DNA of 64,000 bases from Hygrophila difformis (GCA_030278955.1 JAOANR010000004.1:57685120-57749119), one strand, 5' to 3'. Positions 23,401-35,216 are shown, counted from the first letter of the stretch. Translations and numbers: made by a program. Notes: generated by a model not told the origin, from the sequence alone.

Positions 23401-23457
23401 TATCCTGGCCGCCCCACAAATACAATCCCTCCCAGGCACAACCATCATGATCCTTGA
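20414..23457 (+). CDS. Unrecognised four-TM membrane protein, two exons (270 aa)
   Basis: Exon 1 is 20414-20751 (donor GTTTGT) and exon 2 is 22983-23457 (acceptor GTGAAG). The join is in phase and gives 813 bases. Residues 1-112 are Ser/Pro/Ala-rich with an acidic DDDDD run, hence likely cytosolic and disordered. A basic stretch GRRGR precedes four spans at about 124-147, 163-176, 203-221 and 228-252; the tail is His/Pro-rich. The exon structure is confirmed by the decayed inverted paralogue at 39250-41046, which has the same start, splice region and exon 2. The 2.2-kb intron is mostly a truncated CACTA element (21013-22690) lying in the opposite orientation. I cannot name the family. Its topology is like the protein at 8352-9095. 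Confidence 0.65.
21013..22690 (-). mobile_element. Truncated CACTA element inside an intron
   Basis: The 3' end of the element is at 21013: CACTACAAGAAAAA, the canonical plant CACTA terminus. It is followed by about 330 bp of subterminal repeats built on CCGACCG/CGGTCGG. Further right, on the minus strand, lie exons of the second CACTA protein (see next entry). The opposite terminus (TTTTTCTTGTAGTG) is not found before exon 2 of the host gene, so the element has lost its 5' part and the transposase gene, and cannot move by itself. Confidence 0.85.
21679..22690 (-). pseudogene. CACTA TnpA-like protein (Transposase_24 type), 3' exons only
   Basis: Recognisable pieces in order on the minus strand are VVRKEWEKKNIAR (about 22630-22680), IRSKKKPMPGDALVAENWRR with NRRRGQEDAPALPTHTAGSK (22332-22560), LHELHEHTHTRKHQKDNWV (about 22140-22250), LDVAGGMDRRKAIYGIGSVA (about 21900-22075), and a coiled-coil-like AQSQMTMAEQMERLLG tail ending at 21679. 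The same blocks occur in the complete CACTA at 32515-34451. The N-terminal exons are missing. Confidence 0.8.
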
Positions 23458-23709
23458 CGATTCCAGGCGGATCCTTATACTAATTGGTGGTGGCATGTGA
23501 TACCATCCAAATTTATAAAATTACTATTTTAAGCTAATTTTTTTTTATATTTGTATTTTTTGCTTTGGTGCACCACTCAATTTTTATGGTGATACCACTC
23601 TTATCAATTCTAGCAACTAAAAGGTGGATAATGCTTGATACACAAATTATTACTATTATTTATTATTTCTTACTTGTAACTTGTAGGCAATACACATATA
23701 TATGAATTA

Positions 23710-24192
23710 CCCCCTCCGTCCCGCGAAAGTTGACGCGTATTTCTTTTTGAGCTGTCCCACAAAATTTGACACGTTTCCTTTTTTAGATAAATTAAATTAA
23801 TATAAATATAATTAGAATCTTAATGGTTTCTAAAAACCCATTAAAAGTAATTACTTTAACTATTTTGCACAACTCTCAATACACTTTTATTTTTTTATAC
23901 AAATCCCTTACATTTCTTAAATTCTCCATATCTCAAAATAGGTACAAATAAAAATTACATAAAATATATATTCTAAAACTAGACATCTAGACGATTCTAA
24001 CAAGACCACATTTGAATATTTTTTTTCTAATTAAATTATTACCATAATATTAAGTCAAAGTTAAACAATAAGTAAAGTGAAAATTCATTAAAATTTTAAA
24101 CACAAATACCCATAACACTTTAACAATTAAACCCCACTACATAAATTACCGTGCCCAAAAGAAACGCGTCAACTTTCGCGGGACGGAGGGAG
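23710..24192. mobile_element. Stowaway MITE, 483 bp
   Basis: CCCCTCCGTCCCGCGAAAGT at the left and its mirror with CGGGACGGAGGGAG at the right, with TA duplication. It lies about 250 bp beyond the stop of the 20414 gene. Same subfamily as 45068-45557, with the ACGCGTCAACTTTCGCGGGA arm. Confidence 0.9.
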
Positions 24193-25861
24193 TATATATT
24201 TGGAAACTAGTAGTATGTTGATATGAATAAGGAGGCAACAACAGTCCACGAATTATCAGGCTAGACAGCTAGCTATTCATGTGAAAGACATAGAAAGAGA
24301 TCACGTGATAAAGATCAATACTATAATGTTAGGGTTTCTACATAGATTAGTGAGAGAAAGAGAGAGAATACGATCGTGACTTTGGGATCAACATTTATAC
24401 TACTAGTTTGGTAGTGTAAATTAGTAGTAGTAATATAAGTATATGCTGCATGCTGCAGCTTCTTGATTCGCTAACAACGGCTGTTAGTCGTTTACAAATG
24501 AATAAAAAGAAACAATCGGATATTAGACTAAATAAAGATCATATCAGTTGTCTGATACCGATCAGGGTGATTTATCGAACATTCCTGCAGGTGCTGCAGT
24601 GTTGCTTGCCTTGATTGAATTAAGCTTCAATGAAACACGTAGGGCTCTAATTACAAAGGAGGCGGCCTTGTAGGTACTAGGCTTAAAAATTACCATGTAT
24701 AAAGGGGAATCCTTGTATTTTTTTTAAAAAATTTTTTTTTCTTGAGGAGTCATTTAAGATCTGAGAAAGAGGTGAAGGAAGCTCATGCCACATAAATTAT
24801 AAAAGGGAGGAACAGGGGGCCGGTGGGAAATCGAACCTCCAACCTTTCGTTGGATGTCAAGGAGGGGAATCCTTGTATTGGTATTAGGTATAATAAATAG
24901 TGTGAGCTTTTAAATGTACTAGTATTGCCCTGCCCAATGGGCGGAAATATAGACAATAGAATAAAAATATCAAATTTAACAATAAAGTAATTTTTTTTAC
25001 ATATTGTACTTTATTTGGTAGTATTCTTTATCTATAATAATTAATGAAATTAAATATTTAATGTAAATTTTGCTCAAATTTAGTTTTTCTATATTTTGAA
25101 AGTGCATTATGCTTTTATATAATTCCTGTCTTTTTTTATAGTGAAAATAGATTGACTTTTGCTAATTTTTATTATCCAACTTTGACTAATGCTTATACAA
25201 CATCTATATAAGAAAAAGCATAGTCAAGCGAGATCTCGTTAGATTCGTCTCATCATGTAGTTTTAAAATATCAAATTTTTAGAATTTTTTACTTGTACAC
25301 ATTTTGAGTTATTGATGAGTTATTGATAATTAGAAATCTGTATTGGATTGCGTGCAGAAAGTGAATTTTGGGGAAATATGTTACTGTTCATAAGAGGATT
25401 TTTGTGATAGATAATTGATAGGTTACTATTCATAAGGTAGGTTACTGTTCATAATGGATATTATTTTTATATATTATATAGATAGATATAGATATAGATA
25501 GATTATTACATTCAAACATGTGTGACTCTCATTATTGTGGTTAATGATCACAAGTATTATATGCCAGAAGAAATAAAATTCTTGTGGTTAATATATGTGC
25601 TTAGCAAGTGCCAAGTCACACTATATTTCCAGGCATGTGTGCTAGACTTATGGACGGTCAATAAAAATGAGGAATTTCCATTTAACAACCTTATGTAAGA
25701 ATTTCCACTTATGGGGTCGAGTTGTGAACGCAAAAATAGGTTTACGGTTGTGGACAGTAAAATGCAGATACTCGAAAACATTGCCATAGTTCCCTTAAAC
25801 AATAGTTTTTTTAAAAAAATAAAATAAAATAAAATAAAAAATTATGAGCCATTAAAGACCT
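24193..25861. other. AT-rich intergenic DNA with one SINE-like copy
   Basis: No gene seen. Includes a SINE-like element (next entry), a decayed Stowaway-like interior near 25130-25360 and an AT-rich (TAGATA)n stretch at about 25483-25503. Confidence 0.4.
24730..24865 (-). mobile_element. SINE-like element
   Basis: On the minus strand GGTTGGAGGTTCGATTTCCC (a good pol III B box) is followed by ACCGGCCCC, CCTCCCTTTTATAATTT and GTGGCATGAG, ending in a T-rich run. The order is shared with 25862-26000 and 10790-10920. The A box is not well preserved. Confidence 0.5.
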
Positions 25862-26000
25862 GTGAAGATGGGAACCCATACCACACTCCCTTCTCTCAAC
25901 CATAGGCTGAGAGTTCGATCCCACCCGGCCCCTATCCCCTCCCTTTTATCCCCATTTGTAATTTTCGTGGTTTGGGCTCCCACATACGTTTGCCGACACA
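25862..26000 (+). mobile_element. SINE-like element
   Basis: CATAGGCTGAGAGTTCGATC (B box) is followed by CCACCCGGCCCC, CCTCCCTTTTATCCCC and GTGGTTTGGGCTCCCACAT. Same order as the minus-strand copy at 24730-24865. Confidence 0.5.
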
Positions 26001-26339
26001 TGAGTGTCACTGTTTTTAAAAAAAAACAGTTAATTTTGAATAATAGTAGTAAATTAGAATTAATACAACCTTATTATATATATATTTCCGTTGTATCTAA
26101 TTTTGAATATATTCCCTTTTAATTTAAACATCTTTACTGAAAGTAACTCACCTACATAAATGATCATTCAAGGATCATAACTTTGGAAAAGAAAGCATTT
26201 AATTTTGAATATATTCCCTATTAAACTTAAAGTTGCCCAACCAATCCCACACAGATAAATCATCATTTGGGGATCAATAACTTTGAAAAACAAAGTGATA
26301 ATGCAATCCAATCAATCCATGGAAAGGCATATAATATAT

Positions 26340-26950
26340 ACCTGAAACCTTTCCTCTGCAAACCCATAAATCCAAATAAGTATTAAATGATGTTGATCTA
26401 GCTAGGAACGCCAGACATTTATATGTTCCTTTTATTTGTTTCAATTTGCACTAATAAAATTGCAATAACAAATCACGAACATTGCAAAATATAGATAAGT
26501 TGGGAATTCGCCCACAGAAAAAAATAGTGAAAACCCCTGTCGTGATAACATATTCATATCAAATAATTTATTAATTCTGCAGTGTTCTCATGGAAACATC
26601 TCTCCAGAAAACCCCCTAAAAAAAACCCAGATAACCCGAACCCATATGTTAATCATGTTGATTTTGGAATTCCGGAGATCTTGATTCCTTTCGTCTAAAA
26701 ATTTTATAAATAAAACTGTAGTAGCAAATGAACAACATTATCAAAAATATAAATAAGCTGTAAATTCGTCAAAAAATAAAAAATAGATAGTCACAAATTC
26801 AGAACAAAAAGAGTGATAAAACCACAATGTGATAACCCATACCCATTCATATCAAATTATTCGGAGATAATCCCAACAAACCCAGAAAACACAAACCCTG
26901 TGTTTTCTCCCAGCAGACACCCACGATCGAGACCAAGTCTGAAGTCTCAC
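26340..26950 (-). pseudogene. Relic of the four-TM family gene (intron sequence only)
   Basis: The region matches the intron of the decayed paralogue (39850-40145) in the same orientation. Shared blocks include AAAATTGCAATAACAAATCA, CATCTCTCCAGAAAACCCCC, AACCCATA and GAATTCC(A/G)GA. The intron of the 20414 gene shows the same blocks inverted near 20810-20930. I see no exon-like frame. It is a third, largely eroded copy, or a fragment moved by rearrangement. Confidence 0.5.
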
Positions 26951-27055
26951 ATGTCGACCAATATGCAACCTGGCCTGTGTTGTGTCCTGATATGCAATAA
27001 CCAATCAAATTAACAAGCTCCATAACAATAACATCATGCATGCCAATGCCATCAA

Positions 27056-27804
27056 TTCAGAGGCGTATCCACTGAGGGGCCTGGGGGGTGCCCACACCCC
27101 AGGCCCTACCATTATTTTTTTTAATTTTTTTACATATATACCTATATTTTATTTTATATATATAATAATTCATAATTATTTTTCTCTCCAATTCAAGTTA
27201 AAATTTATAAATTATTTTTAAAAAAATTTTAATTTCTTGTAAATTCAATTGTAAAATTCTCTCTACCCAATTACAAAAATTATCGACTAGTTAATTGTTT
27301 AATAATTTTCGATAATTATATTCTATTATAAAAATGTGACCCTTATAATATCTTAAAATATAATTGGAAAATTTCAAAAATTATCGACTAGTTAATTGTT
27401 TAATAATTTTCGATAATTATATTCTATTATAAAAATGTGACCCTTATAATATCTTAAAATATAATTGGAAAATTTTAATTTTTGTGTAGAACATACAATA
27501 ATAAATTTAAAATACAAAAAGAAAAAGATTATTTATTTTTAATTAAGTCATGCACCCGAAATATTGTCTATATGACAAAAGGAATATGGAAACATACTAA
27601 AAATATCAAAAGTCAATTTGCAATGCGATATTGCAGATACAAAATTTCAAAAGTAAAACTAAGGAATATTGAAACATGATAAAAAGTTAATAATTATTTT
27701 TAAAATGGGATACTAAAAATTGAAAATCTCGCGTGAGAACACGTATTGCACAACTGATTAAGAGATTAGGACCCCTCATGAAAAATTTCCTGACTCCGCC
27801 TCTG
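27056..27804. mobile_element. hAT-like non-autonomous element, 749 bp
   Basis: The ends are CAGAGGCGTATCCA and, at the right, its inverted relative ending CTCCGCCTCTG. Flanks are GCCATCAA (27048-27055) and GCCATCAT (27805-27812), a 7-of-8 match consistent with an 8-bp hAT duplication. The interior is AT-rich and non-coding. Confidence 0.5.
27274..27475. repeat. Perfect 101-bp tandem duplication
   Basis: Two adjacent copies, each starting CAAAAATTATCGACTAGTTA and ending at TTGGAAAATTT, with no differences that I can see. Lies inside the element at 27056-27804. Confidence 0.85.
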
Positions 27805-27949
27805 GCCATCATATACTATAAATTAAGAAATTGGTGTATATATGACTACTTACATCTGAACATGGAAGCTAAAGAAAACACGATTTTTTTCAAATTTTAT
27901 ATATCATACTATCTACTTACAGTAGTAACAGACACTACAAGAAAAAACT

Positions 27950-28165
27950 GATATAGCGACCGAAGTTTACGACCGTCATGGAGCCGTCGTTATTAACGAC
28001 CGTCTTTGCGACCGGATACTGACGGTGGTTAAATTAACGACTGTCACAACGACCGACACTCGATGGCCTTGGTTGGCTTACCATCAACGACCGTCTCAAC
28101 GACCGATAAGTTGACGGTCGCTATATAACGACCGTCCCAGCGACCGCAATTGACGGTCGTTAATG
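27950..28165. repeat. Left subterminal repeat array of CACTA element
   Basis: Repeated short motifs on both strands (GCGACCG, ACGACCGTC, GACGGTCG), spaced 10-25 bp. This matches the mirror array at 34860-35190 and differs in sequence from the CCGACCG array of the other CACTA at 21040-21355. Confidence 0.8.
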
Positions 28166-29742
28166 TAGGGTTATATTCTTTCCCCCTTCCCCGCTGTAAA
28201 TCACAATTACAGGCGCAATCCGTCCGTTGCTTGCAAAATTACACGAAATCCCCTCCGTCACTGCTCACTCCGACCACCTCTAACCCGTCGTGACGCACGG
28301 ACGACGAGCTCCGAGCCACCCTCCGAAGCAACCTCCGACCAACATCACTCCCTGTGCGCGGCTGCTTCACTTTCGGCGTACCACCGCCGCCTAGCGTCTC
28401 CGCCTCTCCGCGTCGGAGACCCGGCAACTCACCATCCGCCTCTCCGCCGCCCAGCCCCGCCGCATCGTTGTTCATTTATGGCCGGGTTCCACCGTCGGCA
28501 GGTGCCTTGAAATAGGTAACAATTCTTCAACTCTAACATCCTCATTTCATATGGAATTGAAATTTTGGACTAGAAAACAGGTGTTGGTTATGGAAATTTT
28601 GCCGTTAGTTTCAATTTCAGTTTATTTTTTATTTTTTTTATTTTTTTTCTGCTGGCTGTTGAATTTGGACATATTGGAGTGTATACTGCAGTATAAATGA
28701 TTTCTTTGCTGTAATGATTTCTTTGCAAAGTAACACAAAAAAATTCATGGCAGGGGACGGATGTATTCATCTCATTTAGTATAAGAATGAACTAGCTACA
28801 TTTTTGTTGTTGTATTGAAATAGCTACAAGAAAAATTCATGGCAGGGGACGGATGTATTGAAAAAATGGGGTTGTTTGTTGTTCGTAAATGGTGGGAATT
28901 TTATGTCCATGTTCTGTTGAAGCTGAGTTCATTTTTGAGGTCCTCATGTTCCGTAGATAGTTTTGCTAGAACTAGATTGCTTTCTGAGTTCAATGTCTTT
29001 ATGCGGAGTGCAGAGGTTATAATTTCGAACAGTTATAATTTATAAAGAAATTTTGATTAGATATTACAGTTTGCAAATTTATTTTAAAAAAAACGAATTA
29101 AGTGAAGTGTTGTGTCTATTGTCCATTTGTTGTTGTAGTTGATTTGATTTCATGAATTAGATCAAGTTTTACTTTTATGGTCTGGAAACATAATTGTTTC
29201 AAAATAATGTTAGCAAGCTTTATTGAAACATAATTGTTGATTTTTTAGAGGCGATTTTCCGGATCTCATAAGTGAAGAGACGAAGGGATCGTGAGTACAC
29301 AGCGGCAAATTAAAGTTATTGAAGGAGGTCATACAGGTACACAAAAAGCAATCTATTTGCGGGCGCATGTCTTTATGATTCTTTTAAATTTCGTCTACCA
29401 ATACTAACAGTTATTAGTAAGATTTGGTATGTTTAATGATAGTTATTTGCATACTAGAATTCAAGTGCATGAAATTAAGAATTAATTATTTCCCATAAAC
29501 TGTGATGTTAACCTAGATCGCCGAAATGATAGGTGTGTTTTATGGATAAGCAACTTGTTTGAAAACCCCCCATCAAGAACCATCTAGCCGAGAATATAAG
29601 CTCTGTTTTAATTAAATTTAGTGTCATTCTTTTTATAAACTACACATAACAAGTAATAGAATTCCCAATTAATACGTTACTTTATCAAAAATCCATGTTT
29701 TCGTTTAAATAATTTACCCCCATCTTAAATTTTAGTTAGATA
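28166..29742 (+). other. CACTA leader and first intron region
   Basis: 28200-28510 is GC-rich with a putative untranslated first exon. 28511-29742 is AT-rich intron-like DNA with no ORF of note. A roughly 25-bp direct repeat (AAAATTCATGGCAGGGGACG) appears at 28739 and 28832. Confidence 0.5.
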
Positions 29743-32411
29743 ATGGAGCGTAGTTGGATGTACCGCCCACGCGGCGGGGAGCTAACACCTGAATTCAAAC
29801 AAGGCGTGAAATCCTTTCTTCGGGTTTGTCATGCAAACCCCGAATGTGATATAGTAGAAGGGATGATACGGTGTCCTTGTGCAAGATGCAAGAATAGATG
29901 TTATTTATTAGATAAGAAAATACTAGGACGCCTGTACAGGAAAGGATTTGTAGAAAATTACGAGCGATGGACTTGTCATGGAGAGCCACACAACTTTCGC
30001 CCTCTTTATGATGATGAAGCACCGTCGGGAGGTGCAACAGATGCTTCAAACGACTACAGACAGATGGTAATTGATGGAATGGGGTATGGATTTCCCAATG
30101 ACTTCCCAAATAACGTAGATGATGAAATGGAGCCCCTTAGGAACCCAACCCACAAGACAAATTATTTTATGACATGTTGGATGCAGCGGACAAGGATTTG
30201 TGGCCTGGATGTAAGAAAATGACATTATTGTCAACAGTTGCAAGGTTGTTAAACATTAAATCGGAGCACAATCTATCTGAAAGATGCTTCGATACCTTAT
30301 GTCAGCTCATGATTGATACACTGCCAGAGGAGCACTCAATGGTTAAGAGTTTCTACGAGTCAAAGAAACTTCTTGAGGGCCTTGGATTACCCGTTAAGAA
30401 AATTGATTATTGTGATAAAGGTTGTATGTTGTATTGGAGGGACGATGTGGCCTTACAGAACTGTAAGTTTTGCCATAGGCCAAGATATAAAGTTTCTAGC
30501 AATGGATCACAAGTTGCAGTCAGTTATATGTTATATTTCCCTTTAAAGAATAGATTGAAACGTTTGTATTCATCGGAGGCGACTGCGAAATACATGACAT
30601 GGCATGTTGGGCATGACCATGGGGGTACTGGTGAGATGTGTCATCCAAGCGACTCCAAAGCATGGAAACACTTTGACAATATTCATCCCGAATTCGGTTT
30701 GGAGGGACGAAATGTGAGGTTAGGGCTGTGCACCGATGGTTTCCAACCGGATGGGTGTGTTTCAAACTTGGGTAGATGTGTGGACACGAATAAACACAGG
30801 ATGTTTGGTATGAAGAGCCACGATTGTCATGTCTTCTTGCAACGTCTCCTTCCCATCGGATGGAGAGAATTACTACCAGTGACCGTGTGGGAGGCAATAA
30901 CAGAATTGAGTAATGTGTTTCGTGCGTTGACTGCAAAAACCATTAAGGTACATGAAATGGAGAGATTGGGGTTAGACATTCCAGTAGTACTTTGCAAACT
31001 AGAAACCATTTTCCCACCAGCATTCTTCGATTGTATGGAGCATCTTCCTGTCCACCTGCCTTATGAAGCTAGTGTTGCTGGTCCAGTTCAGTTCAGATGG
31101 ATGTATCCCTATGAAAGGTACGAATTCAAAAAAATAGTGACATATGAAGTTACAATGGCATTTTCAATATGACTAATACATTATTTTGTACTGATTATTT
31201 ATTCAAGGTACCTAAACCGATTAAAGCGTACAGTGCGCAATAAGGCACACGTTGAAGGGTCTATCTGCAACGCTTATCTGGTGCGAGAGGCATCATTCTT
31301 TTGTTCTCATTACTTTGAGAAGCATGTGTTCACACGTGAGAGAAATGTGCCAAGGAATGACGATGGTGGTTACCCGTTCGATGATGATAGACTTATTAGT
31401 GTTTTCAAATTAGGAGGACGTGCACAGGGTAGGTCCAAAAGAAGGCGGATGACCGAGCAAGAGTTAAAGACCGCCCATAATTACGTGCTCCTAAATTGCA
31501 CAGAAACAAAATCGTATATCGAGTAAGTACTTTGTATTTCCTATTTTTGCCATTCATTTATGTTATATTCTAAATTAAACATCTTTATGAATTATAGGTT
31601 GTTCCACCAATATATGCGTTCAATTAATCCTCGGATTACAGTTCCTGAGCTCTCAGCTGCCATGTCTAACCACTTTCCGAAATGGTTTGAGGAGTACTTA
31701 GTGGAACACCCGCCCGATATACCGTGTTTGTTCGAACTTGCACAAGGACCACTTCCCACAGCTCAATCATTTCCCATGTATTTTGTAAATGGGATGAAAT
31801 TTCATACCGAAGACCATGGTAGTCGTCGAACCACTTACAATAGTGGAGTGTGCATTACGGGGGAATCTCGTGATTTCTACGGTATCATCGAAGAGATTTT
31901 AGTGCTCGAGTACCATGCATTGCCTTTGAAGCAAATTGCATTCTTCAAATGTAAATGGTTTGACACTCGCGAGGGAATTGGAACGCGTACTCATGAGAAT
32001 TACAAGATAGTTGAGGTCAATCAGACCAAAAATTTGCCCTACTATGACCCATTCATATTTGCCACCCAAGCTGAACAAGTGTGTTATGTTCAATTTCCAA
32101 CGAACAGACCAAATGCTAGGACTCGTGATTGGTTGGCTGTATGTAAAATTAAGCCTAGGGGTGTGATTACTGTAAAGATGGGCGAAGAAGTTGAGGCATT
32201 CCAAGTAGATGTTGCAGAACAACTTGGTATTGAAACTGCAACCATAACGTCTCGTGGGGAGCGGTTAACAGACGATATAGTCCAACTTGTAGATCTAAAT
32301 CAAGATGAGGATAGTGATTCCGAAACATCCCCGGACCAATTGTCTACATCAGATGACACTGACATGGATGAATCATCAGAAGAGACCTCTGATGAGGATT
32401 TCAAAATTTGA
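29743..32411 (+). pseudogene. CACTA transposase (TnpD-type), frameshifted and internally deleted
   Basis: It begins with a transposase-associated domain (MERSWMYRPRGGELTPEF; Cys pairs CPCARCKNRC). A one-base frame break near 30155-30165 follows, because KLFYDMLDAADKDLWPGC is in another frame. Part of the Transposase_21 region follows (STVARLLNIKSEHNLSERCF, LGLCTDGFQPDG). Then sequence jumps directly to the DUF4218-like MKSHDCHVFLQRLLP and VQFRWMYPYER, so the core between them, including the expected second acidic catalytic residue, is missing. Exons continue at 31208-31522 and 31598-32411, the latter carrying a DUF4216-like domain (FFKCKWFDTREGIG) and an acidic tail. Introns 31118-31207 and 31523-31597 are GT-AG. 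The catalytic function is almost certainly lost. Confidence 0.88.
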
Positions 32412-32514
32412 ATATAAACATGTAACACACACATGCCTTTTACTTGTTGCATAAAGTCCGTTCAATTAACATATATGAATTTGTCACTTATATTCCATCT
32501 TATTTTGTTAACAG

Positions 32515-34451
32515 ATGTCTCAACAGGGGGGTGGATCGGCCTCAGGCACTCCAAGCCGAGAGGGATCGGGTTCAGGATCTACGCCACGACTGCCTACGCC
32601 CGCCGAGACTGCAAGGATGGTACGAGAGGCACGCGAGCGATAGGCTCTAGACTTGGCAGGTTCGTGTAATTCAACGTCTTTATTTATTCTATATATGTAC
32701 TTAACTTTGATTCTATGTTATGCAGCAGCACAATCCTCAAGCCCTGATGATCCACCCGTCCATACACGAGGATCTGACTCTGCGATATCAGAGACTCCCC
32801 CATCACAGACTCCAGGTATGTTAAAATTCCATATATGTTAAAATTAAATTTAATTCCATCTATATAGTCGAACGTTAAATATTAAATTTAATTCTATATA
32901 TGTTCAAATTTAGGATCAGCCTCTGAGGCATATGGTACACTTTCTGAACAAGCCCCACAACCCCCACAACCCATAGAGAACAGGACAGAGCTTAAGCCCA
33001 AAAATGGCGTGTAAGTTGTCTCGTATGACTGTTTCATATTTGTCACAATTTTTATAACAGTTTCTCATTTAGTGACTAATTAACTTAAATGTTTAGTATC
33101 ACAATCCCGGGTGCACTGGTGAAAAAGATGTGGGATTGTTATCCCATGCGAGCAGATAAGAAAGGAATCTCGTGGATGAAAGTCACCAAAAGGACAAAGG
33201 ACTTTTACTGGGGTGAGTTTCAAGTAAGTAATGAATTGAAGTCAATTACATATATAAATATTCGGTACTGTTACTTATTACTAACGGTCTGACATGACTT
33301 TGAAATGTGTTAATCAGAAAGTTGCTCGATGGGATCCTTCTCTCGAAGTGCAAGTAAAGAAAGAGTGGGAGAGGAAGAACGTGCAAAGGTAAAATAGTAA
33401 CGACACTTTTTATATCTGTACTAAGTAGATAGTTAATTACAATGAATTATTATTTAACGGTATACTTGACACTAATGATGTTGTAGGTACAAAGACTACA
33501 CCTTGGACGTCAGGAGTCGTAAGAAACCTTATCCACTTGACAGAGAAATTTCTGAGGCCTGGCGGAATTATTGGAACTCCGCTGTGTTCAAGGAAAAACA
33601 ACAGAGGAACAAGGTGAACAGGCGGCGAGGTCAGGCAGACGCTCCAGCTCTTCCGACGCACACATCAGGGTCTAGATCACATGATGCGACACTGGATCAC
33701 TTGGTATGCGTTGCATTGTTATATATATTCTGTTTTCATTCACATTTACCTATTACTTCATAACTTATTAAATGATTTATTTGAATGTAGATACAAGAAC
33801 AGGGTAGGGAAATCGACTTTCCAGAGTTGCACGAGCATACACACACAAAGAAACATAAGAAGGATGCCTGGGTTGATGATAAATCAAAGACGGTCCATGT
33901 AAACTGGCAAAATTTTTATTGTTTTACAAATATTAACTGCATACATGATAATTAATTAGACCATTCACTTTTACGTAATTGTTGTCACTTCAAACAGGAG
34001 GAGTACCATGCTATCAAAGAGATTCTCACACAAACTCAAGCCCCCTTCGATCCAAACCGGTCCTTTTATGAGGTTGCTGGTGGGCACGATAGGCGGAAGG
34101 CCGTTTATGGACTAGGTAGAATTGTTTTACTACTTGCTTTCATCCCGAATACGTCAACATTAATTTAACACGTTATTTGTACATCATGATTATGTCTTAG
34201 GATCACTGGCTAAATTCATTCAGCCTACGGGGAAGGGTGGAAGCAGTACCCCACAGTCAAGCAGGAATGAGATCACTCGGGAGGAGTTTGAAGAGCTCAA
34301 GGCAACTCTGGAACGCTATGGACAGAAGTGGGAGACTGTGGTGGAGGAGTTAGACAGGATGCGGGGAGGTCGTAGACCTCCATCTCCGGGCTCGGGAGAT
34401 GATGACCATGGAGGAGGTCATGGATTCGGAGGTGATATCACAGTTAGTTGA
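32515..34451 (+). pseudogene. CACTA second protein (TnpA-like, Transposase_24 type) with premature stop
   Basis: The start is ATG 32515, followed by a Ser/Gly/Pro-rich leader. A TAG at 32641-32643 stops the frame in exon 1; a CAG at that place would read on into ALDLA to the donor near 32660. Later exons are intact-looking: ISWMKVTKRTKDFYWGEFQ (about 33165-33222), KKEWERKNVQR (about 33357-33389), LDVRSRKKPYP with NRRRGQADAPALPTHTSGSR (33487-33704), LHEHTHTKKHKKDAWV (about 33822-33870), FYEVAGGHDRRKAVYGLGS (about 34064-34117), and a coiled-coil-like tail (EEFEELKATLERYGQKWETV) ending ITVS at 34451. It is the likely subterminal-repeat-binding partner. It may still be made from an alternative start. 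Confidence 0.8.
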
Positions 34452-34859
34452 GTGGATGTCATTTGTTAGTACTTTTTGGATTTATGTGGATTGTCAGATA
34501 TTAGTTAACACTTTTGGATGGTGTCTTAATTACTTGGTGACATTTTGTGTAGTTTTTGGCATTTGAATACTGTTGGAAGTTCTCTTACTATTTAGTGTTA
34601 CTTGCTATGTTGGTATTGCATCTTTGCACTTATGATTTTGTTGGTTTGAATGTACATAATGTAGTTGCTATGTTAACTTCATTGGAGAAGTCTAAATTTG
34701 AAGGTTTTAATGAGGTTCTATGGTGTATTGGATGGTGTATATATGGTGTTTTGGATGGTATTGTTTGAATGAGTTGTTTGGAATGGTTTGAGAATGTATT
34801 ACTGCAGGTTGGAATATTGGATTGCTGCCATTTAAATTGCTCTGGTGTCCAGTATCAGA

Positions 34860-35190
34860 TTTAGCGACCGTCAAGTCCGGTCGCTAATTCGGTCTCTGAG
34901 ACCAGCGACCGTCATAGGCGGTCGTTAGACCGGTCGCGAAATCGAACCGGTATGTGGTCCGGGTTGGGGTCCAACGACCGTTATCAACGGTCGTTACGAC
35001 GGTCGTCGATGATAACGACCGACAGGGCCGGTCGTTAGGTCGGTCGTTATGTCGACGACCGCATCTGATGGTCGTCGCTGACGAGTTAGTTACGAGCACT
35101 TTAGCGACCGTCACTCTGCGGTCGCTAAGACGGTCGCTGAGCAATTTTAGCGACCCGTCTCTCTGTTTAGCGACCGCAAGTGACGGCCGC
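34860..35190. repeat. Right subterminal repeat array of CACTA element
   Basis: Dense GCGACCGTC, GGTCGCTA and AACGACCG motifs on both strands, ending 25 bp before the CTTGTAGTG terminus. The mirror image of the left array. Confidence 0.8.
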
Positions 35191-35216
35191 TATGCTGTTT
35201 TTTTCTTGTAGTGAGA

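Larger units (their letters stand above)
27933..35213 (+). mobile_element. Full-length CACTA (En/Spm) element, 7281 bp, 3-bp TSD
   Basis: The left end is CACTACAAGAAAAAACTG and the right end is TTTTTTTCTTGTAGTG. The target duplication is AGA at 27930-27932 and 35214-35216. Subterminal regions of about 250 bp at the left (27950-28165) and about 340 bp at the right (34860-35190) are packed with GCGACCGTC/GACGGTCGC-type repeats, the probable TnpA binding sites. A GC-rich leader (28200-28510) ending in a splice-donor-like TAGGTAAC precedes a long intron, then the transposase gene (29743-32411) and the second gene (32515-34451). Both ends and the TSD are intact, yet both genes carry defects, so it is probably mobile only with help. 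Confidence 0.93.

Noticed and set aside
28239..28475. Minus-strand 78-codon Gly/Arg-rich ORF
   Set aside because: It lies in the GC-rich leader of the CACTA on the opposite strand, with no domain.
34884..35211. ORFs in the 3' end of the CACTA
   Set aside because: Produced by the GACCG repeat array, not a gene.
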